Shown: piece after piece, positions 10,937-22,019 of the stretch | Numbering within the stretch: the stretch's first letter is position 1 | Layout: each line of letters begins with the position of its first letter | NCBI GenBank assembly: GCA_039545295.1 | Contig: BCIK01000011.1 | Coordinates: 304,132 to 368,131, forward strand | Reading direction: 5' to 3' | From: Udeniomyces pyricola | Taxonomy: Eukaryota; Basidiomycota; Tremellomycetes; Cystofilobasidiales; Mrakiaceae | DNA: 64,000 nucleotides | Made by a program: the position numbers and the translations under genes | Notes under the pieces: model-generated | What the model saw: the letters and a program-made list of their open reading frames with translations, nothing else | The model's database searches: none | Told to the model about the DNA's origin: nothing

Positions 10937-13301
10937 GGTGACAGGGATGATGAGAAGTTGGATTGAAAGGAGTTGGGGGGAGGAGGTCTTGGTCGAAAGA
11001 GTGACAGATCGAGAAGTTCAAAGGTATATTATACGCTGGGGTATTCGGGAGTGAGCTAATATAAGACACCTTGAGGGTAGGCTGCCAGAATAAGTGAAGA
11101 GGGCAATAGTGAGGGTGTGAAGGGAGACGAAGGGAGCTGGCAAGCGGTGTAACGTGTATCGATTGGGCAAGAGTATTATAAGGGGAGCACCCGAAGAGAA
11201 GGGCTGCAAGATGGAGATGGTTGTTGGTTGTTCAGCGGAAGAGGTAAGCATCCAATCCTGCGCGATCCTACGGCAAATGCTAGAGGATGGCGGGCCAACG
11301 GAAGGACGGATAGCGATAATATAATCAGAGGTCAAGAAGGAGATATCAGAGTTGCGGGCCATCTTTCTTGCCTCTGTTCCAGGGCGATCGACCGAACTGA
11401 AGCACGTTCCGGCCCGCGTTTGTGGTCGGTTACGGTCTCGGCCGTTTCGGACGACCTATTTCTTTTGTTTCCTCCATTGTTTCTCTCGCTTATCACCATT
11501 AAGTTTACTTCTCGGTCACTGTTCATGCATTCGTGTTGTTCTATACTTCCGAAATTCCAGAGCTCGGACCGCTCATCAGGTGCACACCATCTCTGTGGAT
11601 CTCTGCGTTCATCACGTGCATCACATATTCAACTAGTCTACTGCGCGCACAACGTTCAACTGCGTTCGTGCATCGTGGGTCGATATCTCGATCTTCACTT
11701 CTTGGCGTACAGAACCTTCCTGACCGGCTGTCTCGAGAAGCAATATCGATCATCCGTCCATTCTATTCACTACAAACGTGATTCGCAACGCGTAATCATG
11801 CATCATGGCCTTGGGGAACCATAGGTGCATCATGGGCCGTGCGCAGACTCAAAGCTGAAATCTCCGGCTGATCGAACGTTACGATATCATCGACCATCGC
11901 GCATGACATGACCGGCAGCTGGCTAGTAGTTGATGACTTGCCAACTAGGCTCATAGCTTGTTTTGATTATACGACATGGTCTTTGTCGTGTACCTGACCT
12001 ATCCAACCACGTAGTGTTACATAGTGTATACTATAAAATTTATAGTGCATACCATAGCATGACCGGAAGATCGCTGATCGCATATCAGCGTCCTATCTCA
12101 GATCTCATGGCCGGCCGGTCGCTAGCCGTGCACCGTGCGCCACCCGCGGTGGCCCTAGATCGCGTGCACTGAATTGAATTTCAAGAGTGGAAACGCTGTC
12201 TGTATAGTCGTAGCTGATTGTTGATCAATGATTGGCCGAGCTAGCTGTCTAAATGTAGATTAGATTGATGGTACGAATATGGTGTATATGGTGCATCTCG
12301 AGATCCAGCTGCGCATCCAGATCATATACAGCTGTACCCACCACCCAACAACGTCGACCAGGGTATCGCTTGCATTATAGTCCGCGGCCTGCGCCTCTGG
12401 CACTGGTCCTCTATCTGATATCTGATGAGGGCCAGCATGCTTAACTGAACGTTCTTATAGCTTATAGCCATGCTAGCATGCGCAGAGACTTGACGTTGAT
12501 CGACAGAAGCGTATGAATTAAGCGTAAATGAATAATAATACGTACAGAAGCTTACTACAGATCGATGAAAGCGCATAAGGCTGGGCGCCGTGGCGTCGGA
12601 CATCGAGCCCCGAAGCTCGGCGCTCGAACTCGCCGATTAGCATGTCAAAAACTTCATGTAATATTGGCGGCCGGCCACGCGCATGGGCATATATTTCATG
12701 TTGAGTGCGGGCCGGAAGTGGGTCCCGCTCGATGCTCGAAGCTCGGCGCTTGATGTCTGTTCCTCGATGTGGACGTCTGTTGAATGCCTTATCGCTGTTA
12801 ACATAAGATCATGAGTTGTTGACCACAGGGTATCAGTGTCACTCGCTTGTATGACGTCGAGACCAGTTTGAAGCAGGGGGTGTATCATATTCATCAAACA
12901 CGCACGTACTAGTGATACATCACGGCGCAGATCATAGTCATGATCAAAATTGATCCGCACGTCCGCCGGGACACATACCTATATGGAGGAGAATCAACGA
13001 TGCCGTCGATGGTGATGATGTATGCTCTTGATATACAAATTAGCACCATGACGACAGCAAACCATGGCGGAATATGGATTGATGAAGTAGTCCGATGGAC
13101 CCACAGGCCAGAAGAAATCTAAAGAGAAACTTGAAGAAATCGAAGGCAGCGCTAATATCATGCTTATATGTATGGTTGCGGAACTCGGACCGGAAGGTGC
13201 CGAAGCCAACCCCTTCCCCCCCTTTCGATCGACTTTTGACACGTTCGCCAATCTGCGCAAACACAAGCAACCTGCATCACGATCTACAACCTCATCCCAA
13301 G
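10937..13301. other. 2.4 kb gene-free region
   Basis: The longest stretch here in which I find no gene on either strand. Base composition is more even (more A/T, less strand skew) than in the UTR-like regions. It contains many short palindromes, for example CATGCTAGCATG at 12469-12480, and a repeated CGAAGCTCGGCGCT at about 12610-12623 and 12737-12750. It separates two divergent genes. No tRNA B-box in a plausible context, no long terminal repeats and no transposase or reverse-transcriptase motifs were seen. Confidence 0.5.
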
Positions 13302-15629
13302 ATGTCTATCCTCCAACGCATCTCTAGACACGGCCTCTCTCATCAGACTCGAGCCTATGCTACAACCGCCTTGTCCAGCAAGATCAAAGAGGAAGGAGGG
13401 TCGATCATGGATGCTTTTGCCTCTCTATCTGGCCAGTCCTCTGTGCTTCCCAAGCGGTTCGCGGACCTCAAAAAGTCTCTCTGGAAGCCTCATATGGAGG
13501 AGTCCTTCGCGAACATCCTTCAGGACTTAGAAGTAGAAACGAAGCGAATTCAACAGATGGGCTCAGAGGTACAGGACCATCACCATCGAGACACGGACTT
13601 GACGCGTGACGCTTGACTGATAGGTCCGACTTTTCCCCCTTTGATGCACTGGTTCGACACTGGTTTGTAAACCTCTTTGTCAGATCATTCCCCGCCTACC
13701 GTTCGAACAAATCGCACGAAAGAGAGTCGATGATGACATCCTTCGTGATATCAGAAACACTGGATGTGTCATCATCGAGGGAACCATAGCAGAAGAGGTA
13801 AACTTGGAAGCAGAGCTGCTCTTCTGTGATATGCCGATCGGACCGAGCTCCGGCTGGTGACAGAGCATACACTTGAATTTGTTCATTGATTCAACTGACG
13901 ATCACGACTACAGGAAGCGCTCAGCTGGAAGAAGGATATTCTTTCCTACGCCGAGAATAATCGAGAACATGTCAGAGGTGGGTGTCAACTACCTGATAAG
14001 GACGGAAAATACTCATATGACGACAAGGAAGTCACGGGACTCACGATTGAGCTACCACGGTACACGACTGAACTGATACCTGACATCTTAAATCCTGTAC
14101 TCACCACCATGTGACATCATGATCCATCTATCAGGCTATCCTGCTAACAACATCCAGGTCTACGAATTCTACAACACACACGCCCAGACTTCCGCCAGAA
14201 CTCATCCTAACACCATGCTGGCTCAAAAGTTCCTCTTGACCTCCTTCAACTACGCCTCGGATCCGTCCTCTGAAATCTCCCTCGACACTCTTGTGTCGTA
14301 CTGTGAGTGATGGTTGATTCAATTGATATCATTCGTACTGCCTGTTGCTGACCTCTGAAGGATACTCTGCTGCTTCTCAAGATGATCGATTGAGGATTCG
14401 TCAACCAGGCGACAGCACTTTTGCCCTGGGTCCACACATCGACGGAGGTAGTCTGGAAAGATGGGAAGACGCTGGTGCGTTTCCACTACTCCCCACAGTA
14501 TCGCAATTGTGCTTCTGCTCGAAGATCAAGCTAATCTTGCCCCCCGGCCATATTCTTGGCTGTCTTTACCCTGATATCTACAGGATACCGTTCTTGTTTC
14601 GCCTCCATTCTGAACCCATCTTCACCCACGTCCTACCGCGATCATGACCCTTTTGACGTCTCGCCTAGGGTCAATACTATCACGGATCTCTACCAGATTG
14701 GCTCGGGACAGTGTTCGGTATATCGCCCGTGGCAGGGATGGACGAGTTTGTCAGAGACGGGACCTGGGGAGGGAACCCTGCGAGTCTGCCCACTCTTGTC
14801 CCTCAGCTCCGCATATGTTATGCTGAGGCCCTTCTTCCGGCTCACCAAGGAAGGAAGGGGTTGGGAGGTTGATCTCGAAGGCACGGGCGAGTCGAATTTT
14901 GCTTTGAAGCTCACCCTCAAGTCACTTTCAGATATTAACGATTTTGACGAATTTCATTCTCTACGTCAGATTTCCCGGGTAGCCAACCCGGTCGAGGACA
15001 AGAACTATCAACCTCAAGCCACCCCCATCTTGACCTGGACAGCACCATGGTCTCGGCTCCACTAATTAAGCCAGGTGATCAGGTGAGAGCCCTTTAGTTC
15101 TGTGCTTTCACGCGGTCTGGAAGATACAGTTTGTCTCATTTGGCTTTGGCTTGCTCCGGTACAGTTTTACTGGTTCTCCGATACTATTCACGCAGTCGAG
15201 CCCCAACATAACGGAAAGGGTGATTCTTCGGTCTTGTACATTCCTGCTGTCCCTCTCACGTTAAACAAGTGAGTAAACCCTTACAACCTAAGGTCGCCTA
15301 GGTCTCATCGAATCATAGCTTCTAGAGTGCGTTTTTGGTATGTTCAAATGTCATAAATCTGACTTTGATTCGTCGCTGATATGTTGATACGATACAGTGC
15401 CAAATATCTTTCACGCCAACGTGAGGCCTTTGAAAAGGGTCTACCAGCACCCGATTTCCCTCAAGGTCAAGGCGAGTCGCTGAACGAAGGACGTTCGACT
15501 CCGGCATCGGTCATCGAACCCAAAGCGAGAAGGATGCTTGGACTCGAACCGTTCGAGACCAAAGAGGGTATGAGCCCAGGAGAGAAAGCGCTGATCATCA
15601 AGGCAAACCAGATCTTGCATCCTGCTTGA
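13302..15629 (+). CDS. DUF1479 (YbiU/Gig2-type) dioxygenase-like protein, 9 exons
   Basis: Spliced protein of about 482 residues. Exons: 13302-13568, 13684-13797, 13914-13977, 14135-14302, 14382-14474, 14584-about 14890, about 14983-15082, 15165-15268, 15398-15629. DUF1479 proteins are predicted 2-oxoglutarate/Fe(II)-type oxygenases; members include E. coli YbiU and Candida Gig2. Visible markers: IRNTGCVIIEG, RLRIRQPGDSTFALGPHIDGG (HxD at residues 224 and 226), GQCSVYRPWQGWTSLSETGPGEGTL, and the distal histidine in SDTIHAVEP (residue 380). The metal-binding triad is therefore intact. The N-terminus (MSILQRISRHGLSHQTRAYA) looks like a mitochondrial targeting peptide. The join between exons 6 and 7 uses weak splice sites; I placed it where the family segment QPGRGQELSTSSHPHL is restored, so about 10-15 residues there are uncertain. 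Confidence 0.88.
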
Positions 15630-16273
15630 TCGTTGCGGATTACCAGGGAGGAGAATATGTCTTTTCTTTGTATCCTTGAATTGAGTCAACGAGAACGGGG
15701 ACAAGAGACATCTTAAGCTGTCAACAACTTACATGTTATCACACGTTTGCTATCCCTCGGTCATCTCTGGTCTTCATGTGTTCGGTTCCCTTCTTAAGCC
15801 AGGTTCCCTAACTCCATTCCACGTCCAGCCCCCCTCCCCCCTCCGTGTTGTTGGCATGATTGCGCTTCGTATCCGGCGGCCCTTTCAAAGGCAGAAAATC
15901 GAGATCAAACGCCAACCAGATGAAAATCCTGAGTCAACACCATGAGCACCCGAGAGCATGAGGAAAAGAAAAGAAAAAGAAAAAGATATGTATTGAGGTA
16001 TCATGTATTGTATACGTACTTTTGTTTCCTTGCTCAAAGCAAGAGTGTAGTTGACATTGATTTACGAAGCCATAGCGTCGATCCTCTAATTTGGAGAGGG
16101 TGTTGGTGGCATGGTTGCGCTTCGTAAAATCTGTCAGGCACTGATCAAGCAAGATCATCAGAGCAAAAGAATTATATGAGGTCATGTGCGTAAGACATCA
16201 CTGACCTGCGTGAAGGTAATGGAGGAAGGACGAAGAAAGAAGAAACAAGAGACGCGTGTCGGTCTGATGCGTA
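15630..16273. other. Intergenic region after DUF1479 gene
   Basis: No gene seen. A C/T-rich stretch lies at 15826-15846 and an AAAAGAAAAGAAAAAG-type purine stretch at 15960-15984. It should hold the DUF1479 transcript end. Confidence 0.5.
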
Positions 16274-16966
16274 TTATAGACCCTCGTGAAGGTCTAAAAA
16301 GAGACTGGTAAGGCGTACAAGTAGATGAATTACCGAGTCATCGCTCTTGAATGTCGGATGTGCCAGAGTGTAGAAAGGCTTCTTCACCATCGAAACTGTT
16401 CGTTTCGTCTAACAACTCTTACCACAACTATCGACTCGATCAAGGCGACCATCCCACCGTCGGCTCCCTCCTCGGTTTCCCATCCCTCCTCGCCTGACTC
16501 TTCCTCGACTTACCTGCCACGCACCACTCTCTTTGAACGACATCATACCCGATGATGTTGCCGTTGATCGTCCTTGACAACGCCGCTTCGAGCGTCGCAG
16601 AAAAGGGGGCGGGCGGGTTGCAAGGGCGACGGGCCAACGTGCACCGGTGGGGGGTAGGAAGAGGAAGCCCAGTGAGTGGGTTCACAAGCCCTGTCGTGAC
16701 AAGGTTTGCATAAGTTGAAGGCGTAAGTGATGTGTAAGTCAGCGAAGCCGGCTTGATAAAGGCCAAGACCGCCATGCTTGAATATTGGATGGCCTGGCTG
16801 GCGTCATCCGATATAAGTCACGAACCACGAAAAAGCTCCTGCCTGCATTGAGAGCAGGGAACCTAGCGGCGATGGAGACGCTCGGGAGGATCAATGAGCT
16901 TGAAATGACAAGCGACCAGGCGACAGAGATGGCCGTCATGAAGGTGGTGGCATAGTTGAGAAGCAT
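16274..16966 (-). CDS. Possible small membrane or secreted protein, 3 exons
   Basis: Tentative model. Exons 16966-16826, 16793-16514 and 16395-16274 join in frame to 180 residues. The N-terminus (MLLNYATTFMTAISVAWSLV...) is hydrophobic enough for a signal peptide or membrane anchor. The middle contains a Pro/Cys-rich stretch (HRCTLARRPCNPPAP). The second donor (GCAG|GTAAGT) is strong, which is the best evidence that something is spliced here. Against it, the first intron would be only 32 bases, there is no recognised family, and a plus-strand frame overlaps. No homolog comes to mind. Confidence 0.28.
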
Positions 16967-17757
16967 GATGGAGGTTGGATATAGGTAGATGTGAGCAAGT
17001 GGAATGAGGAAGAGGAATGTGGTTGGGAGTGATGTGGGTGGGAAGTGATGGTTGTGAAGAAGCAAGGAAGAGAAGAAGTAGAAAAGGGAAAAGGTAGGAT
17101 GCGATGTGACCTCGTTCTCCCGCAAACAGAGGGGGCAGGTTTCCGAAAAGGCGATGTCCGAAAGTTTGTTTGTGAACAGATCTCTGATACGGAAGAAGGA
17201 CCCAATCAGGTCAAGGTTCAAGCGCCCAAGGGTACAAGACGCGTCGGAATGGGAAAGAACGAGATCAAAGGGTGGCTAAAGATTTCAATTTGGACCCAAG
17301 TGGATCGATCGATGACGCGTCAGGTTCATGCGTCTGCCTTTTTTGACCAGGTGAATTTATGCAAAGTCAGACCTGATCCATGGTGGAAGAACTGAGCGAC
17401 AGGAGGATACGATCGCTGAGGCGAGAATCGGGTGAGAGATTGAGCACCGAAGACATCCTGGCAAATGAGTTCTCATACTAATCCACCGGGCCTGTGCAGA
17501 TACACCATGAGATCGATAAAATGCTACTGTATAATGCGATTTGGCCTGAATCGATTCACATCAACACGCTAGACGAGTCAGTGATGTCTTTGAGTTGACA
17601 AGCGGTCCAGATCCGGGTTGGATGCGAGAAGGCGGTGAAGACAGGTGTGCTTACCGCGCTGAGAAAGCTGAAGACAAGATGGATGATGAATTGATATACA
17701 GATTAAAGAAGGGCCTTGACGTAGACAATTCAAAACTCGGACGCAATGTCTGCCCAT
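16967..17757. other. Intergenic region, no gene seen
   Basis: Between the doubtful small gene and the BTB gene, both minus-strand. Short open frames on both strands lack motifs. It probably carries the BTB transcript end and an upstream region. Confidence 0.45.
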
Positions 17758-19150
17758 TCAAGATCTTGATACACGACGGACTGGTTGGTGCATGCGCGAG
17801 GGAATCTCAGTTAGGCACCCGGACTCCAGGTTCTGACAGGTCAAATTGAGGAATGGGGAAGTGACAGAACAGCTTACATTATGTAGCTTCATCAAACGCC
17901 TCAAACTAGCAATTGGGACTCGACCCATGTAGCCTGAACGGTGATACGTGCAACAGAGGACAAACGGGTGAGCGCTCTGTTTCCTTATAATCGAGTCTCT
18001 CGAGATATGGAATCGGAGGAAGCAAGGGAAAGACATACTTATTGGGACATCACTCGGCACATACGGCCTCGTTCCCTTGATGTCTTCACCCTGTACGCGT
18101 TATGGCACACATAGAAAAGAACAACGTCGCGTCAGCATTCCCCGGCCGGCCATTTTTGCGTGTCAAATGGTCCACTTACCTTGTGCGTGTAATTGAATTT
18201 GGGAGCTGCAACTGAGATGTTGTCAAAGTTTCTCATTGCGATCTCAGCCACGTCTGGAAGGTGGTACAACGTCGCGAGAGCCCAGGCTGTCGGAGGATGC
18301 TTGACGCAGAGAAGGGTGAGCTTGTCCTTGGCGATGAGAGAGAGGGATGTAACGTCGTATTCTGTGTAGAAGTGCATGTCACAAGCAACTTCAGAGGCTG
18401 CTCAGATGCTGAATAATGTACAAAGACGAAGAGGACAACGTACTATCTGCTAATTTACTGCAGAAGCGAGACAGATAGGTGGAAAAACATGCGAAAGAGC
18501 ATGTAAGCTGCGATGCATTCGGTCTTACGAGGTGAACAGATGAGTTGGGTTAGTCTTACAAAAGTGTATCGAGTTCTGCATCTGGTATATCCTTCTTTGC
18601 CAGCTGGTCCCGAAATCTCCGGTGCGTGTACTTCAGCAGAAGCTCGAGCTCGTAGGTATCCTCTTCCAGTCGGATGACAGGCAATCCCTCGATCCATTCG
18701 CCCCCTTGACCTTTCGGGGGTTGAGGTAATCTGAGGACGTCCTCGAAGACTTGCGATGCAGCTTGAAGATAGAATCTAGGGAAGAAGAAGAGAACTTTGC
18801 TCTGCACCGGCGCGTGCGACCATATTCTGGCGAGCGTCAGCAAGCGACCGAGTGCATAGGACTGTATGGAATACATTGACTTACGGAGGAGCAGAGCTGG
18901 TCGCGACACAAGACGGATATGTAGAGTCAGAGTCAGCAATATCAATCTGGTTGTCAGCCAACCAGAATGACGAGCTTACGATGACGTCGGCATCCGGATC
19001 GTCTTCACGACGGAACTGAGGATGCTTCGGAGCGGCCGAGACCGAGGAGGGCGAGCTGTTGACAGCACTGAAGGACTCGCGGCTACGTTTGGTCTTCTTC
19101 TTGGACGGTGTGGGGTCCAAGAGCAAATCAGCGTCGACAGGACTACTCAT
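17758..19150 (-). CDS. BTB/POZ domain protein, 6 exons with two micro-exons
   Basis: Spliced protein of 317 residues; exons 19150-18980, 18896-18885 (12 bases), 18801-18560, 18457-18444 (14 bases), 18361-18180, 18090-17758. BTB domains mediate dimerisation or binding to cullin-3. The reading is HPQFRREDDPDADVI, LCSS, SKVLFFFPRFYLQAASQVFED, then LELLLKYTHRRF, LFKLADKYDVTSLSLIAKDKL and a helical C-terminal part (PPTAWALATLYHLPDVAEIAMRN). This order (strand D-A-D-V-I, hydrophobic helix, column of Leu/Lys/Tyr) matches the single-BTB proteins abundant in basidiomycetes. The two micro-exons are required to restore the domain and keep frame. A 45-base in-frame segment near the C-terminus (17880-17836) has GT-AG ends and could be an optional intron. 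Specific function unknown. Confidence 0.78.
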
Positions 19151-19474
19151 AGTGGCGGAGGGATGAGGGACAGAAAGAGCCGCAGGCGGGTAACAGGCAG
19201 CGAAGCGGATGTTGGGTCAGCGTTCGAGTCAATCAACGTGGACGCGAGCGTACGTAGTGCTGCGACTTGAGATTGAGGACGCGCCGGATGGTTATACAAG
19301 GGTTATTATGTATTGATTATTCCCAATTCTTCACTCCACTCGAGTGTCTTCATAGTATGTTCTCGTGCACTTTCACAACTAAACGATCCTTTAAATATGC
19401 CGCAGATCCTACGCCAACACCTTCGCACTCTTCTCATCCACCCGCAGTATTAGCTGGCTTTGTTCACCATACAT

Positions 19475-21704
19475 CTAAAAAGGCCAGCCTTGCCCAATGT
19501 CCCTCCTTTCACGCCACCTCGTCATCTCGGGCCCTTGCTTACCCTCAAGCTCGATCTCTTCCTTGACCTTCTCCACACCCTCCAGGACCCTCATGAGATT
19601 GCCTCCTGCCAAGCCCTCGAGTTCCGAGTCGGTCCAACCCCGACGGATCAATTCGGCAAACAACTCGGGGTACTTTGAGACATCTTCCAATCCTCTTGGA
19701 GTCGACTCGATGCCGTCGTAATCAGATCCGATCCCGATGTGGACGGGAGAAATCAGGCTAGCAAGATGCGAGATGTGATCAGCCACAGTCAACAGAGTGG
19801 CATTTCGTCCTTTGTGTGGCGCGACGAAGAAGGGGGCAAAGTTGACCATGACGACTCCATCCGTCTTATCAGAGGAGAGACCGATGTACTTCTTGAGGAG
19901 TCGGTCGGGCACGTTTCGCTATGGCAAGCATGCCGCGATAAGCGGAAGATAGCGAAATAGGATATCATTTAGACCAGACAAGCAAGCGCAGCGAGTGACG
20001 CGTCAGATCTATGTCCAAAGAAACATCCCAGATGGTGATATCCTTCCCGAGCAACTAGTTACGCACCTGGATGTCAACAAAGTGACGCGAAGATGAGTGT
20101 GACCAGATAACAGGCGCTTGAGTAAGCTGAAGAGCTTGCTCTGCCGTCTCATCGCTAACGTCTAGAAAGTAAACATATCGTCACGGGATGTGAGTTAGGG
20201 CCGGAGGGTCGTGACTGTAGTCTAACTGCTCATGGACGAAGCAAAGACACTGTATTTACGAGATAGATCAACCATAACACCAAGCCGGTTCAATTCTTTG
20301 ATCAATGCCCGACCAAGGTAAGAGAGGCCGCCGTGAACAGGTGCGGGCTTGTTGAAGATGCCGGCCGAGTCAGCAAAAGCGTTCGCGCAGCTGTGCGTGA
20401 GGGTCACGTCTTTGAAACACGCATCAAGGTAACGACGTTAGTCATATACCTACTTGAAGAATACTGGTGACCTGGATTGCAGCACAGTGATATGTGAAAC
20501 GACACTCACAACGAACGCCAAGCTCAGCGTACATCCGAAGGGTAGCTAGCGAATTGCCGAGTTGATGGGCCCTAAGATTGTCGTGCAGACCGTGTCACGT
20601 CAGCGGAAAGTTGATTGCATGAGCCAAACAAAGCGCGTCCATGCTTACCCCTCGATGCCGAGCAAGCCTGCGATTTTTCCCTGGCTGACTGCATCTCGAA
20701 CGTCCTGACTCGTCTTGGAGAAGTGGAAGACATCCGAGTATTTGTCCATGATGAGTTTGGAGACGTCAATCTGCTCGAGCGTGTCGCGCACAGAGTTTGT
20801 GGGTTCGAGGAACTGGCCCCAGCCAGCCTTGGGTTCGGGTGGGCAATCAGTATAGCAGCTATGTGAATCAGAACAGAGAACCAAGCCAACAAGTCAGTAA
20901 GAGAATTTTAATGGGATAGGGCGATTCCCAAGGGAGAACAAAAAAGAAAAAAGATAACGAGGCCGCTTGCCGACGGGGACCGCCGATGAGTCATTGATAC
21001 GCGAGGTGCGCTCATGTGCAGATTATAGCGCGAGTGATCGATGCCCCCCCCCCCCCGTGAGTTTTCTCTTTGGTCCACCGTATGGGCAACGTCAGGTACG
21101 GCAATGATGGAAGTCTGAACCAACCTGAAGAAGAAACCTCCGACTTTGCCCTCGCGAAGCCGGGGGATGTCGACGTGCATCGGGAGGGTCGAGCGCATGT
21201 CGAAGTCGGAGATATTGTTCCCGTAAAGGACTCGCGTAAGCTCGGGAAGGTCGACATGCCCGTCAATGAGTGGGGTGCTGGTTCTGTGAGGGGAAATTGG
21301 GAGGTAAGAACGATGGAAGAGTGAACAGAAAAGATAAGTGATGGAGGGGGGGGGGTTAAGAGAAGAGGGGAAGGGCGGATTGTATGAGCTCTCGTGTCTA
21401 AATTTGCTGATGGATTGTGACTCGTAATGGGTGCTTTAAGCCAAGTCCAAGGTAGAAATCAAGGAAGGACATGAGGGCCTCACCGGGAGAGCAGCCAGTT
21501 GGCCCGCTCGAGAGGATCGTCTGGCCCTTGGTCGAATGGCTTCTCGACGCCAGGCATCTTGCCGGTGAAGATGAGAACAAGCGAGGCTATCGTGAGGCCG
21601 GCAAAGAGGGCCAAGAGAGCGATGAGCTTGGTACGGGCATGGCGATGGCGATGAGGGTGACGAGGAGATGCCTGAGGAGTGATAAGGGGCGCGTGTTCGG
21701 ACAT
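19475..21704 (-). CDS. Membrane dipeptidase (peptidase family M19), 7 exons
   Basis: Zinc dipeptidase of the renal-dipeptidase family, 444 residues, anchored by an N-terminal membrane helix (residues about 24-47, [20 protein letters not shown]). Exons: 21704-21484, 21277-21125, 20858-20649, 20571-20510, 20409-20260, 20161-20067, 19918-19475. All zinc-site motifs are present: GHVDLP (His81, Asp83), GIEG (Glu194), [11 protein letters not shown] (His221), WSHSS (His287) and GSDYDG (Asp363). Other family text includes [48 protein letters not shown] and VMVNFAPFF. It cleaves dipeptides outside the plasma membrane or in the secretory lumen, with a type II topology expected from the N-terminal anchor. 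It shares a 315-base divergent promoter with the gene starting at 22020. Confidence 0.95.
21337..21357. repeat. Short G-rich tract in dipeptidase intron 1
   Basis: Lies in the first intron of the dipeptidase gene (21278-21483), giving a C-rich stretch on the transcribed sense strand, with a G10 run at about 21345-21354. A second C11 run (about 21045-21056) is in the next intron. Confidence 0.6.
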
Positions 21705-22019
21705 GATGGGAAGTTGATGGAAGGAATTGAAGCGATGGCGGTCGATAGATGACGTTGAGGACGACGAACTGGATCGGCAAGTTGTAGGAATGACGATTAT
21801 CGAGTTGCCTCTGGTTGAATGAACGATAAACCAGCCCCCGACGGTGCATTCACCTTTCACCAAGTCGTCCGTCCCACACGTCGAACCTCACTCAACACGT
21901 CCACTCCAGCAGGCCTTCCTTCTCCTCCATTCCTTACTTTCCTCACATCCGCTAGCTCTAATTCACCCCGCTGTCTCGGCCATCGTCCGGCCCTCTTTTC
22001 TCTCTGTTGCTTCGCCGAC
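21705..22019. promoter_or_regulatory. Divergent promoter (dipeptidase / Sld7-like gene)
   Basis: 315 bases between two start codons facing away from each other. The plus strand is C/T-rich near the downstream start, as in other leaders of this window. No known factor site identified. Confidence 0.5.

Noticed and set aside
12590..12760. Possible tRNA or structured RNA near the repeated CGAAGCTCGGCGCT
   Set aside because: No cloverleaf or proper B-box (GGTTCGAnnCC) could be built around the GCTCGAACTC segment.
15322..15704. Minus-strand frames over the end of the DUF1479 gene
   Set aside because: Antisense shadows of exon 9; the plus-strand frame has the family match and stop.
21819..22019. 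Upstream in-frame ATG extending the Sld7-like protein
   Set aside because: The extension is low complexity, overlaps the divergent promoter, and the ATG at 22020 has the better context.
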